NCBI GenBank assembly: GCA_020634235.1
Contig: JACKCB010000001.1
Coordinates: 124,001-188,000, forward strand
DNA: 64,000 nucleotides
DNA from: Ardenticatenaceae bacterium
Lineage (GTDB): Bacteria > Chloroflexota > Anaerolineae > Promineifilales > Promineifilaceae
Direction: 5' to 3'
Part shown: positions 7,536-16,091 of the stretch, one piece after another
Layout of the letters: each line of letters begins with the position of its first letter
Numbering within the stretch: the first letter of the stretch is position 1
Translations under genes and position numbers: made by a program
Notes under the pieces: model-generated
Seen by the model: only the letters and a program-made list of their open reading frames with translations
Databases searched by the model: none
Told to the model about the DNA's origin: nothing

Positions 7536-8816
7536 CTAAATCATATCCTTGGTCAGCGTCTCCAGGAACTCGTAATTGTCCTTGGTATTGCGCATACGCT
7601 GCAGCACCGCCGCCGTGGCGCTGGTGATGTCATAGCCCGGCGTATCCATCAGGTGGGCCAGCATCCGGCGCATGGTATAGACCCGCGCGAGCTCATCACC
7701 AGACAACAGCAGCTCTTCCCGCCGCGTGCTCGACCGCTCAATATCGAAGGCCGGGAAGATGCGGCGCTCCTGCAAACGGCGGCTCAGCAGCAGTTCCATG
7801 TTACCGGTGCCCTTAAATTCCTCGTAGATGACGTCGTCCATGCGGCTGCCGGTGTCCACCAGGCAGGTGGCGATAATCGTCAGACTGCCCCCTTCTTCCA
7901 GGTTACGCGCCGCGCCAAAGAAGCGCTTGGGCGGATACAGCGCCGACGGGTCCAGACCACCAGACAGCGTCCGGCCACTGGGGGAAACAGTCAGGTTATA
8001 GGCCCGCGCCAGGCGGGTAATGGAATCTAGCAGGACGACCACGTCCCGGCCGGATTCCACCAACCGCTTAGCCCGTTCCAACGCCATCTCCGCCACCATG
8101 CAGTGATTGCGCACCGGTTCATCGAAGGTCGAGCTAATTACCTCCCCTTCCACCGAACGGTCCATATCGGTCACTTCCTCCGGCCGCTCGCCAATCAGGG
8201 CCACAATCATGTGTACATCGGAGTAGTTCTCCGAAATCCCGTTGGCAATATCCTTCAGCACCGTCGTCTTACCCGCTTTTGGTGGCGATACAATCAGGCC
8301 ACGCTGACCGCGCCCGATCGGCGCTACCAGGTCCAACATGCGGGTAGACAAGATGTGCGGCCGGGTTTCCAACTTAATCTTGACCTGCGGGAAGATTGGC
8401 GTCAGCCGCTCAAAGCGGGGGCGCCGCTTGGCCAGGTCGGGGTCCATCCCGTTGATCGATTCCACGCGCAGCAGGCTGTGGTATTTCTCATTTTCCTTGG
8501 GCACGCGCACCTGGCCAATAATCATATCCCCGGAGCGCATCCCCAGGCGGCGAATCTGTGAATTCGACACATAAATGTCATGGGGTGAAGCGTGGAAGTT
8601 GCGGTCGGTCCGCAAGAAGCCCATTGGCTGTTTGTCGTCTTCCACAATCTCCAGCACGCCACCGCGAAACTCCAGCCCTTGCTGCTGCGCATGGGTACGC
8701 ATAATGCCAAAGACCAGGTCCTGTTTCTTCATCGTGCTAAAACCCGGCACCCCAATCTCGCGCGCAATATCGCGCAGCTCCACCAGCCGTTTCGATTCTA
8801 GTTCTGCAATATCCAT
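7536..8816 (-). CDS. rho: Transcription termination factor Rho
   Basis: Hexameric RNA-dependent ATPase that ends transcription. The 426-residue protein has the Rho N-terminal helical domain (residues 3-40), a cold-shock-type RNA-binding domain (GVLEIVEDDKQPMGFLR onward, about 50-120), then the ATPase core with Walker A SPPKAGKTT (about 180), VVVLLDSITRLARAYN and GGLDPSALYPPKRFFGAARN. The start at 8816 is backed by GGAG 9 nt upstream; the open frame continues upstream without a site. It is transcribed alone, with a long upstream region (8841-9396) and its own terminator. Confidence 0.97.
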   Translation of the reverse strand: MDIAELESKRLVELRDIAREIGVPGFSTMKKQDLVFGIMRTHAQQQGLEFRGGVLEIVEDDKQPMGFLRTDRNFHASPHDIYVSNSQIRRLGMRSGDMIIGQVRVPKENEKYHSLLRVESINGMDPDLAKRRPRFERLTPIFPQVKIKLETRPHILSTRMLDLVAPIGRGQRGLIVSPPKAGKTTVLKDIANGISENYSDVHMIVALIGERPEEVTDMDRSVEGEVISSTFDEPVRNHCMVAEMALERAKRLVESGRDVVVLLDSITRLARAYNLTVSPSGRTLSGGLDPSALYPPKRFFGAARNLEEGGSLTIIATCLVDTGSRMDDVIYEEFKGTGNMELLLSRRLQERRIFPAFDIERSSTRREELLLSGDELARVYTMRRMLAHLMDTPGYDITSATAAVLQRMRNTKDNYEFLETLTKDMI

Positions 8817-8840
8817 CTGTAATTCTCCATAATGACGCAT

Positions 8841-9396
8841 CTCATCGCGTAAACGTTCAGTGGGCCGGAAAGGTCTCGTGAGCGCCCATAATGAGCAAAT
8901 TTGTGGCAGCACAACCTGTCAGCACTAAACGGTTACCTCATGGCTAAACAAGGCCACCTGGCCAGGCCCAAGCCCGCACCGGCAAGCCTGCTGTTCTCAA
9001 CCCGTATGCCCCCCAGCAGTTGATTTGTACTTCAAATTGTCTCTTTCTGGCCGGTGTTTTCGTGCTCCCGAATCACGGTCCTATGATAGACAACACCCAT
9101 CGGCGACAGCAAACCCGACAGCCTGTCTATATCTTTTTAGTTACGTTCGCAAATGGGAGCAACCTTCGTGAATTTGCCGTTCAGCATTGGAGCGTATCGC
9201 GGCAAAGTATTGTTTGTATAAAGATGGGGAGTCTTGTTCGTTGGCGATGACTGACAACGTTTGTATTCGTTGCGCCCCAATCGCCCAATCCACTTGAGGT
9301 GATAGACTGACAATCATTCTCGGCAAGGGAAGTATAGCAGTTACACCAGCCAGCGTCAATTTTTCGGTTGGTCGCCGGTCAACCCGGCCGGGTACG
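8841..9396. other. Gene-poor region upstream of rho and downstream of fbp
   Basis: About 555 bases with lower GC than the flanks and no convincing ORF or tRNA. A 76-codon plus-strand ORF (9020-9250) has no ribosome site or recognisable product. The region must hold the rho promoter and possibly a long rho leader; I could not pick a clear -35/-10 pair or a terminator for fbp. Confidence 0.4.
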
Positions 9397-10395
9397 TTAC
9401 TCCGCGGCAATGAAAGCCTCTAGCTGCTCCACAAGTTTGCGGTTGCCAATATACAGCGGCACCCGCTGGTGCAGCGCGGTAGGCACAACATCCAGGATCG
9501 AAGAAGACCCATTGGAAGCATACCCGCCCGCCTGTTCGGCCAGGAAGGCCAGCGGCGCGGCTTCATACAGCAGCCGGATCTTGCCCTGCGGCTTGCGCTT
9601 CTCGGCCGGATAGGCAAAAACGCCGCCACCCAGCAAATTACGGTGGAAATCGGCCACCAGTGAGCCAATGTAACGCTCGGAGAGCTGGAAGGGCTTGGCC
9701 GGCATCGTCTCCACGCCTTGCAGCCAGCGCACGAACTTCTGCACGCCAGGCGTCCATTGCGTGTAGTAGGCATGGTTAACACTGTAGTAGCCCGGCGGTT
9801 CGGGCAGCCGGATATCCTCATGCGAAAGCAGAAACTCGCCAATCTCCGGGTCCAGAGTAAAACCATGCACACCCTGGCCGGTGCTGTAAACCAGCATGGT
9901 GCTGGAGCCATAAAGCACATACCCAGCGGCAACCAGGTCCCGCCCCGGCTGCAAGGCATCCTCTAACCGGCCGCGTTTGTCATGGTCCAGGCAGCGATAG
10001 ATGCCAAAGATGGTGCCGATGCTTACGTTTACGTCGATGTTGGCCGACCCGTCCAGGGGATCGTACACCAGCACGTAGCTGCCTTTCTCAAACTGGGGCG
10101 GGATGTGAATGACCTCCTCGTGCTCTTCCGAGGCCATGAGGCAGAGCCGGCCGGTGTGGTCGCACAGCCGGAAGATGACGTCGTCGGCGAAGACGTCCAG
10201 CTTTTGCTGCACTTCGCCCTGAATATTGGTCGATCCGGCCCGGCCCAGGATGTTGGCCAACCCGGCGCGGTTGGTCTTGCTGGCAATGACCTTGGCCGCC
10301 AGGGCAATGTCGTAGAGTAGATTGGTAAACTCGCCTTTGGCGGTACGGGGTTGGTTTTCTAGAATGAAGCGCTCAATGGTAACAATCTTCTGCAT
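9397..10395 (-). CDS. fbp: Fructose-1,6-bisphosphatase, class I
   Basis: Hydrolyses fructose-1,6-bisphosphate to fructose-6-phosphate in gluconeogenesis (cytoplasm, Mg-dependent). The 332 residues are full length for class I. Visible are the metal-site motif VYDPLDGSANIDVNVSIGT (about 112-130), MASEEHEE, and the C-terminal LYEAAPLAFLAEQAGG substrate/metal loop. AGGAG lies 7 nt before the ATG. It follows cdsA on the same strand with a 108-base gap that contains a strong GC palindrome. Confidence 0.96.
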   Translation of the reverse strand: MQKIVTIERFILENQPRTAKGEFTNLLYDIALAAKVIASKTNRAGLANILGRAGSTNIQGEVQQKLDVFADDVIFRLCDHTGRLCLMASEEHEEVIHIPPQFEKGSYVLVYDPLDGSANIDVNVSIGTIFGIYRCLDHDKRGRLEDALQPGRDLVAAGYVLYGSSTMLVYSTGQGVHGFTLDPEIGEFLLSHEDIRLPEPPGYYSVNHAYYTQWTPGVQKFVRWLQGVETMPAKPFQLSERYIGSLVADFHRNLLGGGVFAYPAEKRKPQGKIRLLYEAAPLAFLAEQAGGYASNGSSSILDVVPTALHQRVPLYIGNRKLVEQLEAFIAAE

Positions 10396-10474
10396 CAGGA
10401 CTCCTCGCGAATCGGTATAGCTAGCAAATTCAGGGAAGCAGCTCAGGGTTGGGAATGGACAAATGGAAAGCCAG

Positions 10475-10496
10475 GGCGGCCCCGGCCGGGGCCGCC
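10475..10496. terminator. Perfect 22-bp GC palindrome after the rpsB-cdsA operon
   Basis: GGCGGC, CCCGGCCGGG and GCCGCC in a row form a fully self-complementary stretch just after the cdsA stop. It can form a very stable hairpin but has only a weak pyrimidine tract after it. It may end or slow transcription of the operon, or stabilise its mRNA 3' end; its core is the window-wide palindrome. Confidence 0.5.
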
Positions 10497-10503
10497 ACCA
10501 CGT

Positions 10504-11298
10504 TTATAGCAGGATGGCCACAAAATAGGCAAATGCCACCGACCAGATAAGACTGTCGATGCGATCCAGCGCCCCGCCGTGGCCGGGCAAGAAAGTGCCA
10601 GAGTCTTTAACCCCCGCTTCGCGCTTCAGCAGGGAGATACCCAGGTCCCCGGCCGGGCTAACCACCGAAGCCAACAGCCCCAGCACCAACGCCGGCAGCC
10701 AGGCAACGCCCAGCGGGAACGACAGCCCCACCGTGAACAATGTTCCCAGCACAATGCCCCCCACATAACCTTCAACCGTCTTGTTTGGGCTTAGCCGGGG
10801 CGACAACTTGTGCCGGCCCATGCTCTTACCCACCACAAACGCCCCCGAATCCGCGATCCACGTCCCCAACATAGCCAGCATCGTCCACTGAATCGGGAAC
10901 TCCGGCACGCCGCGCACCCGGAAGAAGTAGCTGCCCACGCCGCCCAACAGCAGCACGCCGCCGGCCGTGGCCAGCCAGTCCAGCGGGACCGTCTCACTCA
11001 ACCGCCGCTCGTACAGCCACAGGGCATAACACATGGGCAAAAAGACGGCCAGCAAAGTCAGCGGGGCAAACAAGTTCAGGTCCGGCCACTGGCCATCAAC
11101 CAACATCACACCCACCAACGGCAGAAAAAGCCAGGGCGATACCCGCAGCTTCAGCCGCTTCATCAGCTGGGTGTACTCCATCGCCCCCAGCAGCAGCAGC
11201 AAAAAGACCGGCACAAAGTAATACAACCCGCCCAGGTAGATGAGAAAAAGCCCCAAAGGGCCTAGCGTGAAAGTAACAATGATCCGTTGGAGAAGCAT
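10504..11298 (-). CDS. cdsA: Phosphatidate cytidylyltransferase
   Basis: Makes CDP-diacylglycerol from CTP and phosphatidic acid, the branch point of phospholipid synthesis, in the membrane. 264 residues with about seven to eight hydrophobic helices. The C-terminal CDS signature is intact: SPAGDLGISLLKREAGVKDSG, then PGHGGALDRIDS. Also visible is SPNKTVEGYVGG. It is the last gene of the ribosome-recycling/lipid operon, 48 bases after uppS. Confidence 0.96.
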   Translation of the reverse strand: MLLQRIIVTFTLGPLGLFLIYLGGLYYFVPVFLLLLLGAMEYTQLMKRLKLRVSPWLFLPLVGVMLVDGQWPDLNLFAPLTLLAVFLPMCYALWLYERRLSETVPLDWLATAGGVLLLGGVGSYFFRVRGVPEFPIQWTMLAMLGTWIADSGAFVVGKSMGRHKLSPRLSPNKTVEGYVGGIVLGTLFTVGLSFPLGVAWLPALVLGLLASVVSPAGDLGISLLKREAGVKDSGTFLPGHGGALDRIDSLIWSVAFAYFVAILL

Positions 11299-11346
11299 AG
11301 CGACAACCGTATCTGGCTGGTCATGGCCTGGGCAAACGCCTCATGC

Positions 11347-12087
11347 TCAGGTACTCTCCGGCAGTGCGCCGAATCTTCGCTCCCGATGACTGTACTCTAG
11401 CAGCGCATCATACAACTCTTCGCGCCCAAAGTCTGGCCAGTAGGTTGGCGTGGCAAACAGCTCAGCATAGGCCGCCTGCCAGATCAGGAAATTGCTGATC
11501 CGCAGCTCACCACTCGTGCGAATCACCAGGTCGGGGTCTGGCAAACCACAAGTAAACAGGTAAGAACTAAACAACTCTTCCGTCAACATCTCCGGCGCAA
11601 TACCATCCGCCAGAATCTGCTGCACGGCGTGCAGAATTTCCGCCCGGCCGCCATAGTTAAAGGCCACGTTCAAAATGAGCCGGTTGTTGTCCTTCGTCTT
11701 CTCAATCCCCCGTCGCACTTTGTCTTGCAGCGTCGGGTCGATCCCGTTCAAATCCCCCAGGTGGTGCAGGCAAACGCCCTGGTCATGCAGCTCGTCCAAC
11801 TCCTGATCCAGCGCCCTGGTAAAAATCTTCATCAGGCCGCTGATCTCGCTCTCCGGCCGGTCCCAATTCTCAGTCGAAAAAGCATAGATAGTCAAAATCT
11901 GCACGCCGAATTCAACACAGGCGTTAATGATACGGCGTAGATTCTCTGCCCCGGCACGATGCCCGGCCACACGCGGAAGACCGCGCTGCCGCGCCCAGCG
12001 ACCGTTGCCATCCATAATGATGGCTACGTGCCGGGGCAAAACCTCAATAGCTGCCAGATCGAGCGCTTTCTTCTTACGCCGTGCCAT
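11347..12087 (-). CDS. uppS: Isoprenyl (undecaprenyl) diphosphate synthase
   Basis: cis-Prenyltransferase extending farnesyl diphosphate with isopentenyl diphosphate to the undecaprenyl carrier for wall synthesis. The 246 residues show AIIMDGNGRWA (catalytic Asp and diphosphate site, about 23-33), GHRAGAENLR, IYAFSTENW, and the C-terminal DLVIRTSGELRISNFLIWQ-type motif. The start codon lies 5 bases after the frr stop, indicating co-translation. Confidence 0.96.
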   Translation of the reverse strand: MARRKKKALDLAAIEVLPRHVAIIMDGNGRWARQRGLPRVAGHRAGAENLRRIINACVEFGVQILTIYAFSTENWDRPESEISGLMKIFTRALDQELDELHDQGVCLHHLGDLNGIDPTLQDKVRRGIEKTKDNNRLILNVAFNYGGRAEILHAVQQILADGIAPEMLTEELFSSYLFTCGLPDPDLVIRTSGELRISNFLIWQAAYAELFATPTYWPDFGREELYDALLEYSHRERRFGALPEST

Positions 12088-12092
12088 ACAAA

Positions 12093-12650
12093 CTACACTT
12101 CCATCACTTCGGCTTCTTTCTTCTTGCCCAAATCATCCGCTTCGCCAACATATTTGTCAGTCAGCTTCTGCAAATCCACCTCGCCCTTTTTGAATTCGTC
12201 TTCGGAGATCGCACTCTCCTCCTTCAATTTACGGAGGTCAGTGAGTACATCCCGCCGCACGTTACGAATCGCCACCCGCGCCTCTTCTACCCGACCACCA
12301 ATGTGCTTCCTCAACTCACGCCGCCGCTCTTCTGTCAGCATGGGGATATTCAGCCGGATGATTTTGCCGTCGTTATTAGGGGTCAGCCCCAGGTCAGACT
12401 TGTTGATTGCCCGTTCAATCGCCTTCAAACTGCCAAGGTCGAAGGGACGAATGCCCAACTGCTGCGGTTCAGGGACAGACACCAAAGCGACCTGGTTGAG
12501 GGGCATTTCAGCGCCATACAGCTCTACCACCAGTTTATCCAGCAAGTGGGGTGACGCCCGGCCGGTGCGAACAGCCGCCAAATCTTCCTCCAGCGACTTG
12601 ATAGCCCCACGCATACGCTTCTCACCGTCGGTCAAGAAATCCAGGATCAT
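12093..12650 (-). CDS. frr: Ribosome recycling factor
   Basis: Splits post-termination 70S ribosomes together with EF-G. 185 residues, the normal length, with the helical-bundle signature: RTGRASPHLLDKLVVELYGAEMPLNQVA and IRLNIPMLTEERRRELRKH. Third-from-last gene of the rpsB operon, 54 bases after pyrH, with AGGTAACG before the ATG. Confidence 0.97.
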   Translation of the reverse strand: MILDFLTDGEKRMRGAIKSLEEDLAAVRTGRASPHLLDKLVVELYGAEMPLNQVALVSVPEPQQLGIRPFDLGSLKAIERAINKSDLGLTPNNDGKIIRLNIPMLTEERRRELRKHIGGRVEEARVAIRNVRRDVLTDLRKLKEESAISEDEFKKGEVDLQKLTDKYVGEADDLGKKKEAEVMEV

Positions 12651-12704
12651 CGTTACCTCCCTACATCAGCACAGCTCACCACCGGCAGCAAGACACAATG
12701 ACAG

Positions 12705-13436
12705 CTACGTCTCCCGTTCAAAATGGTCAATCCGCGTGCCCACCGACTCACCCATGATGAATCGCCGCACGCTGCCTTCCTGCCACAGATTCAACACCAC
12801 AATTGGCATATCATTATCCATGCACAGCGAAATTGCCGTGCTGTCCATCACCCGCAGGCGCAAATTGAGAGCATCAATATACGAAATCCGGTCAAAGCGC
12901 CGCGCATTGGGATTCTTCACCGGGTCATCATCATAAATAGCATCCACCTTCGTGGCCTTAATGAGCACATCCGCCCCAATCTCCATGGCCCGCAGCGCCC
13001 CGGCCGAGTCAGTCGTGAAGTAAGGGTTGCCCGTTCCGCCACCAAAAATAACCACCCGCCCCTTCGCCAGATGGCGCTTGGCCCGCAAGCGAATATAAGG
13101 CTCAGCCACCGTGCGCATCTCTATCGCCGTCTGCACCCGCGTCGGCACCCCCGTCCGTTCCAGCGCATCCTGCAAAGCCAGAGCATTCATCACCGTCGCC
13201 AGCATCCCCATGTGGTCCGCTGTTGGCTGCTCCATACCCTGCTCAATACCTACTGAACCACGCCACAGGTTCCCCCCGCCAATCACAACCGCCACCTCAA
13301 CCCCCAGCGAAAAGATCTCCTTCACAACCTCAGCGATTTCAGCCGCACGCATCGGATCAATGCCAAAACCATCGGGACCAGCCAACGCTTCGCCCCCCAT
13401 TTTCAGTAAGACACGTCGGTACTGCGGTTGTTCCAT
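12705..13436 (-). CDS. pyrH: UMP kinase
   Basis: Phosphorylates UMP to UDP using ATP (amino-acid-kinase fold, hexamer). The 243 residues show LLKMGGEALAG, VAVVIGGGNLWRG, the DHMGMLATVMNALALQDALE helix and FGGGTGNPYFTTDSAGALRA. It sits between tsf and frr in the usual operon order; a strong hairpin lies in the 106-base gap after tsf. Confidence 0.97.
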   Translation of the reverse strand: MEQPQYRRVLLKMGGEALAGPDGFGIDPMRAAEIAEVVKEIFSLGVEVAVVIGGGNLWRGSVGIEQGMEQPTADHMGMLATVMNALALQDALERTGVPTRVQTAIEMRTVAEPYIRLRAKRHLAKGRVVIFGGGTGNPYFTTDSAGALRAMEIGADVLIKATKVDAIYDDDPVKNPNARRFDRISYIDALNLRLRVMDSTAISLCMDNDMPIVVLNLWQEGSVRRFIMGESVGTRIDHFERET

Positions 13437-13493
13437 ACGAATTATCGCTCCGTATCAAAGAGAGTCGGTTGTCAAGAAACACAGTTGCCAAGA

Positions 13494-13525
13494 GGGTCGA
13501 GGTGCCCATACAAACACCTCGACCC
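13494..13525 (-). promoter_or_regulatory. Perfect 11-bp hairpin between tsf and pyrH
   Basis: GGGTCGAGGTG (13494-13504) and CACCTCGACCC (13515-13525) are exact inverted repeats with a 10-nt loop. No T run follows on the minus strand, so it is not a standard terminator. In this position it could reduce transcription into pyrH, or act as a processing or stability element that sets the high rpsB-tsf versus low pyrH ratio. Confidence 0.6.
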
Positions 13526-13542
13526 CCAGACGATCAGTCCAA

Positions 13543-14127
13543 CTAATCCTCGCCCAACTCGTAGCGAGCAAAACGGCGGACCACGATGTTCTCGCCCAGG
13601 ACGCTAATCGCCGCCTGCACCAGATCATTCACCGTCCGCTCTTCATCCTTCACAAAAGGCTGCTCCAGCAGACATTGCTCTTTATACAACTTCTCCACCC
13701 GTCCGCTAACAATCTTCTCGACAATGTTTGCCGGCTTGCCTTCATCCAACGCTTCCGTGCGGATCCGCTCCAGTTCGACCGCGGGTACCTGGTCACGGCT
13801 AACATAAGTGGGGCTCATGGCCGCAATGTGCAGCGCCAGCTCATGGGCCAACTCCAGGAAACGCTCATTCTTTCCCACGAAATCCGTTTCGCAGTTCAGC
13901 TCCAGCATCACGCCAACACGATTACCAGGATGGGCGTACATCTCAATGACCCCTTCCTTGGCCTCACGTTCCGCCCGCTTGGCCGCCTTAGCCAAACCCT
14001 TCGCCCGCAGCTCCTGCAGCGCCTTCTCAAAGTCGCCGTCATACGCTTCGAGCGCTTTCTTGGCATCCAAAACACCAGCGCCGGTCTCATCGCGCAGTTC
14101 TTTGACCATGGCTGTGGTAATCTTCAT
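13543..14127 (-). CDS. tsf: Elongation factor Ts (short form)
   Basis: Guanine-nucleotide exchange factor for EF-Tu. 194 residues, much shorter than the ~283 of E. coli and like the short EF-Ts of Thermus and Chloroflexota. It has the N-terminal UBA-like part (VKELRDETGAGVLDAKKALEAYDGD), the core motif GVMLELNCETDFV and a single dimerisation subdomain. Its start is 3 bases after the rpsB stop. Confidence 0.96.
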   Translation of the reverse strand: MKITTAMVKELRDETGAGVLDAKKALEAYDGDFEKALQELRAKGLAKAAKRAEREAKEGVIEMYAHPGNRVGVMLELNCETDFVGKNERFLELAHELALHIAAMSPTYVSRDQVPAVELERIRTEALDEGKPANIVEKIVSGRVEKLYKEQCLLEQPFVKDEERTVNDLVQAAISVLGENIVVRRFARYELGED

Positions 14128-14130
14128 CGC

Positions 14131-15030
14131 TTATTCAGTCTCCTCATCATCATCGTCGATGTCAACGTCTTCAAAATCATCGTCATCACTGTCATCGGCA
14201 TCTTCGTCAAGTTCAGTCACTCGGAGCTTGGCCAGTGTGGCTTCGCCGAGCAGCTTCTCATCTTCCAGGTCTTCCATGCCGTCAAAGTCATCGTAATCCC
14301 GGCCATACTCATCCAGGTCGCTCTCCGCCTCGGCCATCGTCTCTTTGCGCATGGCCAACCCTTCCAGCGACGCATCGGCCATCTTGCCAATAATCAGCTT
14401 GATCGCCCGGATGGCGTCATCATTCGAAGGAATGACATAGTCGATCGGGTCAGGGTCACAATTGGTGTCCACCATGGCGATGATGGGAATCTTGAGCTTG
14501 TTCGCTTCTTGAATAGCCGTCTCTTCGTTCTGCACGTCAACAATGAAGAGGAGATCCGGCAGCTGCGTCATGGTGCGGATACCGCCCAGGCGCAGATTTA
14601 GCTTATCAATTTCGCGTTCCAGCGTCAGGCGCTCTTTCTTCTTTAACAGCGCAAACTCGCCGGCGTCGCGCCGCGCTTCCAACTTGTTCAGGTATTTGAT
14701 ACGCTGCCGGATGGTCTGCCAGTTTGTGAGGGTGCCGCCGAGCCAACGCTCATTGACATAGGGTTGGTGCCCACGGCTTGCCTCGCGGGCGATGGTGTCC
14801 TGGGCCTGGCGCTTGGTGCCCACAAAGAGGATGGTGCCACCTTCCGCGACAACATCGCGCACCAGGTTGTAAGCATCCTCAATCATCATGATCGTCTGTT
14901 GCAGGTCCAAGATATGGATGCCATTACGCTCGGTGAAGATGTAAGGCTTCATTTTGGGGTTCCAACGACGGGTACGGTGTCCGAAATGCACGCCAGTTTC
15001 CAGCAGTGCTTTCATTGAAACAACGGCCAT
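14131..15030 (-). CDS. rpsB: 30S ribosomal protein S2 with an acidic C-terminal extension
   Basis: Structural protein of the small ribosomal subunit and first gene of the operon. The 299-residue product has the S2 signature ALLETGVHFGHRTRRWNPKMKPYIF, FVGTKRQAQD and PDLLFIVDVQNE. The core ends near residue 230. About 70 further residues form an Asp/Glu-rich tail, longer than in most S2 proteins. I place the start at 15030 because GGAGAA stands 7 nt upstream and S2 homology begins there; the frame is open to 15081. Confidence 0.96.
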   Translation of the reverse strand: MAVVSMKALLETGVHFGHRTRRWNPKMKPYIFTERNGIHILDLQQTIMMIEDAYNLVRDVVAEGGTILFVGTKRQAQDTIAREASRGHQPYVNERWLGGTLTNWQTIRQRIKYLNKLEARRDAGEFALLKKKERLTLEREIDKLNLRLGGIRTMTQLPDLLFIVDVQNEETAIQEANKLKIPIIAMVDTNCDPDPIDYVIPSNDDAIRAIKLIIGKMADASLEGLAMRKETMAEAESDLDEYGRDYDDFDGMEDLEDEKLLGEATLAKLRVTELDEDADDSDDDDFEDVDIDDDDEETE

Positions 15031-15234
15031 AGGGGTATTCTCCTTTGTAGTGTGTTTTTCCTCCATGCTCCTCACGCGCACCAGAACCTATCAGGCCAGT
15101 GGTGCCACCAGCCATTTTTCGGGGGAGACAGCCGTACATAGCGGCTGGTTGAAAGATGGCCAAACAGCACCAGATAGGCACACCTGGTTTTGTCAGAGCA
15201 TGTGTGAATTTTGCTGTTAAGAGACAGCCTGGGA
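15031..15234 (-). promoter_or_regulatory. Long 5' leader of the rpsB operon
   Basis: About 200 bases lie between the predicted start site near 15228 and the rpsB ATG. They contain a CAGCCG/CGGCTG stem and purine-rich stretches but no ORF with a good site. S2 often autoregulates its own mRNA in other bacteria; a binding structure here is possible but not shown. Confidence 0.4.
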
Positions 15235-15262
15235 ATTATAGCGAAAGTGAAAGAATACGCAA
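15235..15262 (-). promoter_or_regulatory. Promoter of the rpsB-tsf-pyrH-frr-uppS-cdsA operon
   Basis: A perfect -10 box TATAAT (15240-15235, minus strand) with TTGCGT 16 nt upstream (15262-15257). It lies immediately after the end of the ABC permease gene at 15269 and before the rpsB leader. Confidence 0.65.
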
Positions 15263-15268
15263 ACGCCC

Positions 15269-16081
15269 CTACTTCCAGCGCGTCAGGATATTTTCACGCT
15301 GGAAGGCCCGAATGCTAATGTAACCCAGCACTATGTCCAGCACCAGCACAACTGCCCCCAGGAGAATTACCATCGTACTGTCTAGCAGGACCACCCCTAT
15401 GGACTGCCCAATGATGATCATGATAATCGGCAGCATCACCACCATGGACAACTGCTCGGCGACCCGCGGATCGGTAACGCGGGATGAGACGATGATGGCC
15501 ACACAGACGGCCAGCAGCGTTAGCAGCGGACCGACCACAAAGATGGCCAACAGCCACATTGGCTGCAATATCGCCTTGAATACCAATGGCGTAGCCAGGA
15601 AGTAGGCGATGAAGGCATAAATAAGGTAGCTGAACCATGTCGCCAGTACGGCCGGAATGGCGGCCGCCAGCGCTTTGCCGGTAAGCAGTTCTATGGTGGT
15701 AATGGGGGTGGCCAGCAGCGGTTCCAGGCTGCGGGCAGCCTTCTCCCCTACAACGCTGTAGGCAGCGATGGTCACCGGAATAGCCACCGGCAAGATCATA
15801 AACATGAAGCTGAACAGATTGATGGTATAGACCTGCACGCACTCCAGTTCGGTCAGTCCCTGGCAGTATGCTTCTGCACCTGGCAGGCCGGATGTCTCGG
15901 TGAAGTTCGTGTCGGCCGGCGCAGCCTGCACCACTTCGTCGTTAATGCCGGAGGTGCCTGCAATGGTCAGCAGCGGCAGGATGATGAAGAACAGCGGCAG
16001 AAAGGCCACACTAAAGAGCACCAGGCGGTTCTTGAATACTTCGGACCACTCTTTGCCGATGATTGTCTTGATCTTGTCCAT
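15269..16081 (-). CDS. ABC-2 type exporter, permease subunit (NatB-like)
   Basis: A 270-residue membrane protein beginning MDKIKTIIGKEWSEVFKNRLVLFSVAFLPLF, with a cytoplasmic start and first helix typical of ABC-2 permeases. It has a ~65-residue extracytoplasmic loop with two Cys, then five more hydrophobic segments. The segment YSVVGEKAARSLEPLLATPI is the conserved coupling region of this family. Start at 16081, 10 bases after the ATPase stop. Substrate unknown; NatAB-like proteins export sodium or drugs. Confidence 0.9.
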   Translation of the reverse strand: MDKIKTIIGKEWSEVFKNRLVLFSVAFLPLFFIILPLLTIAGTSGINDEVVQAAPADTNFTETSGLPGAEAYCQGLTELECVQVYTINLFSFMFMILPVAIPVTIAAYSVVGEKAARSLEPLLATPITTIELLTGKALAAAIPAVLATWFSYLIYAFIAYFLATPLVFKAILQPMWLLAIFVVGPLLTLLAVCVAIIVSSRVTDPRVAEQLSMVVMLPIIMIIIGQSIGVVLLDSTMVILLGAVVLVLDIVLGYISIRAFQRENILTRWK

Positions 16082-16091
16082 GGGAGTCCTC

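Noticed and set aside
9020..9250. A 76-codon ORF upstream of rho
   Set aside because: No ribosome site, no recognisable family and atypical composition; probably chance in the AT-richer gap.
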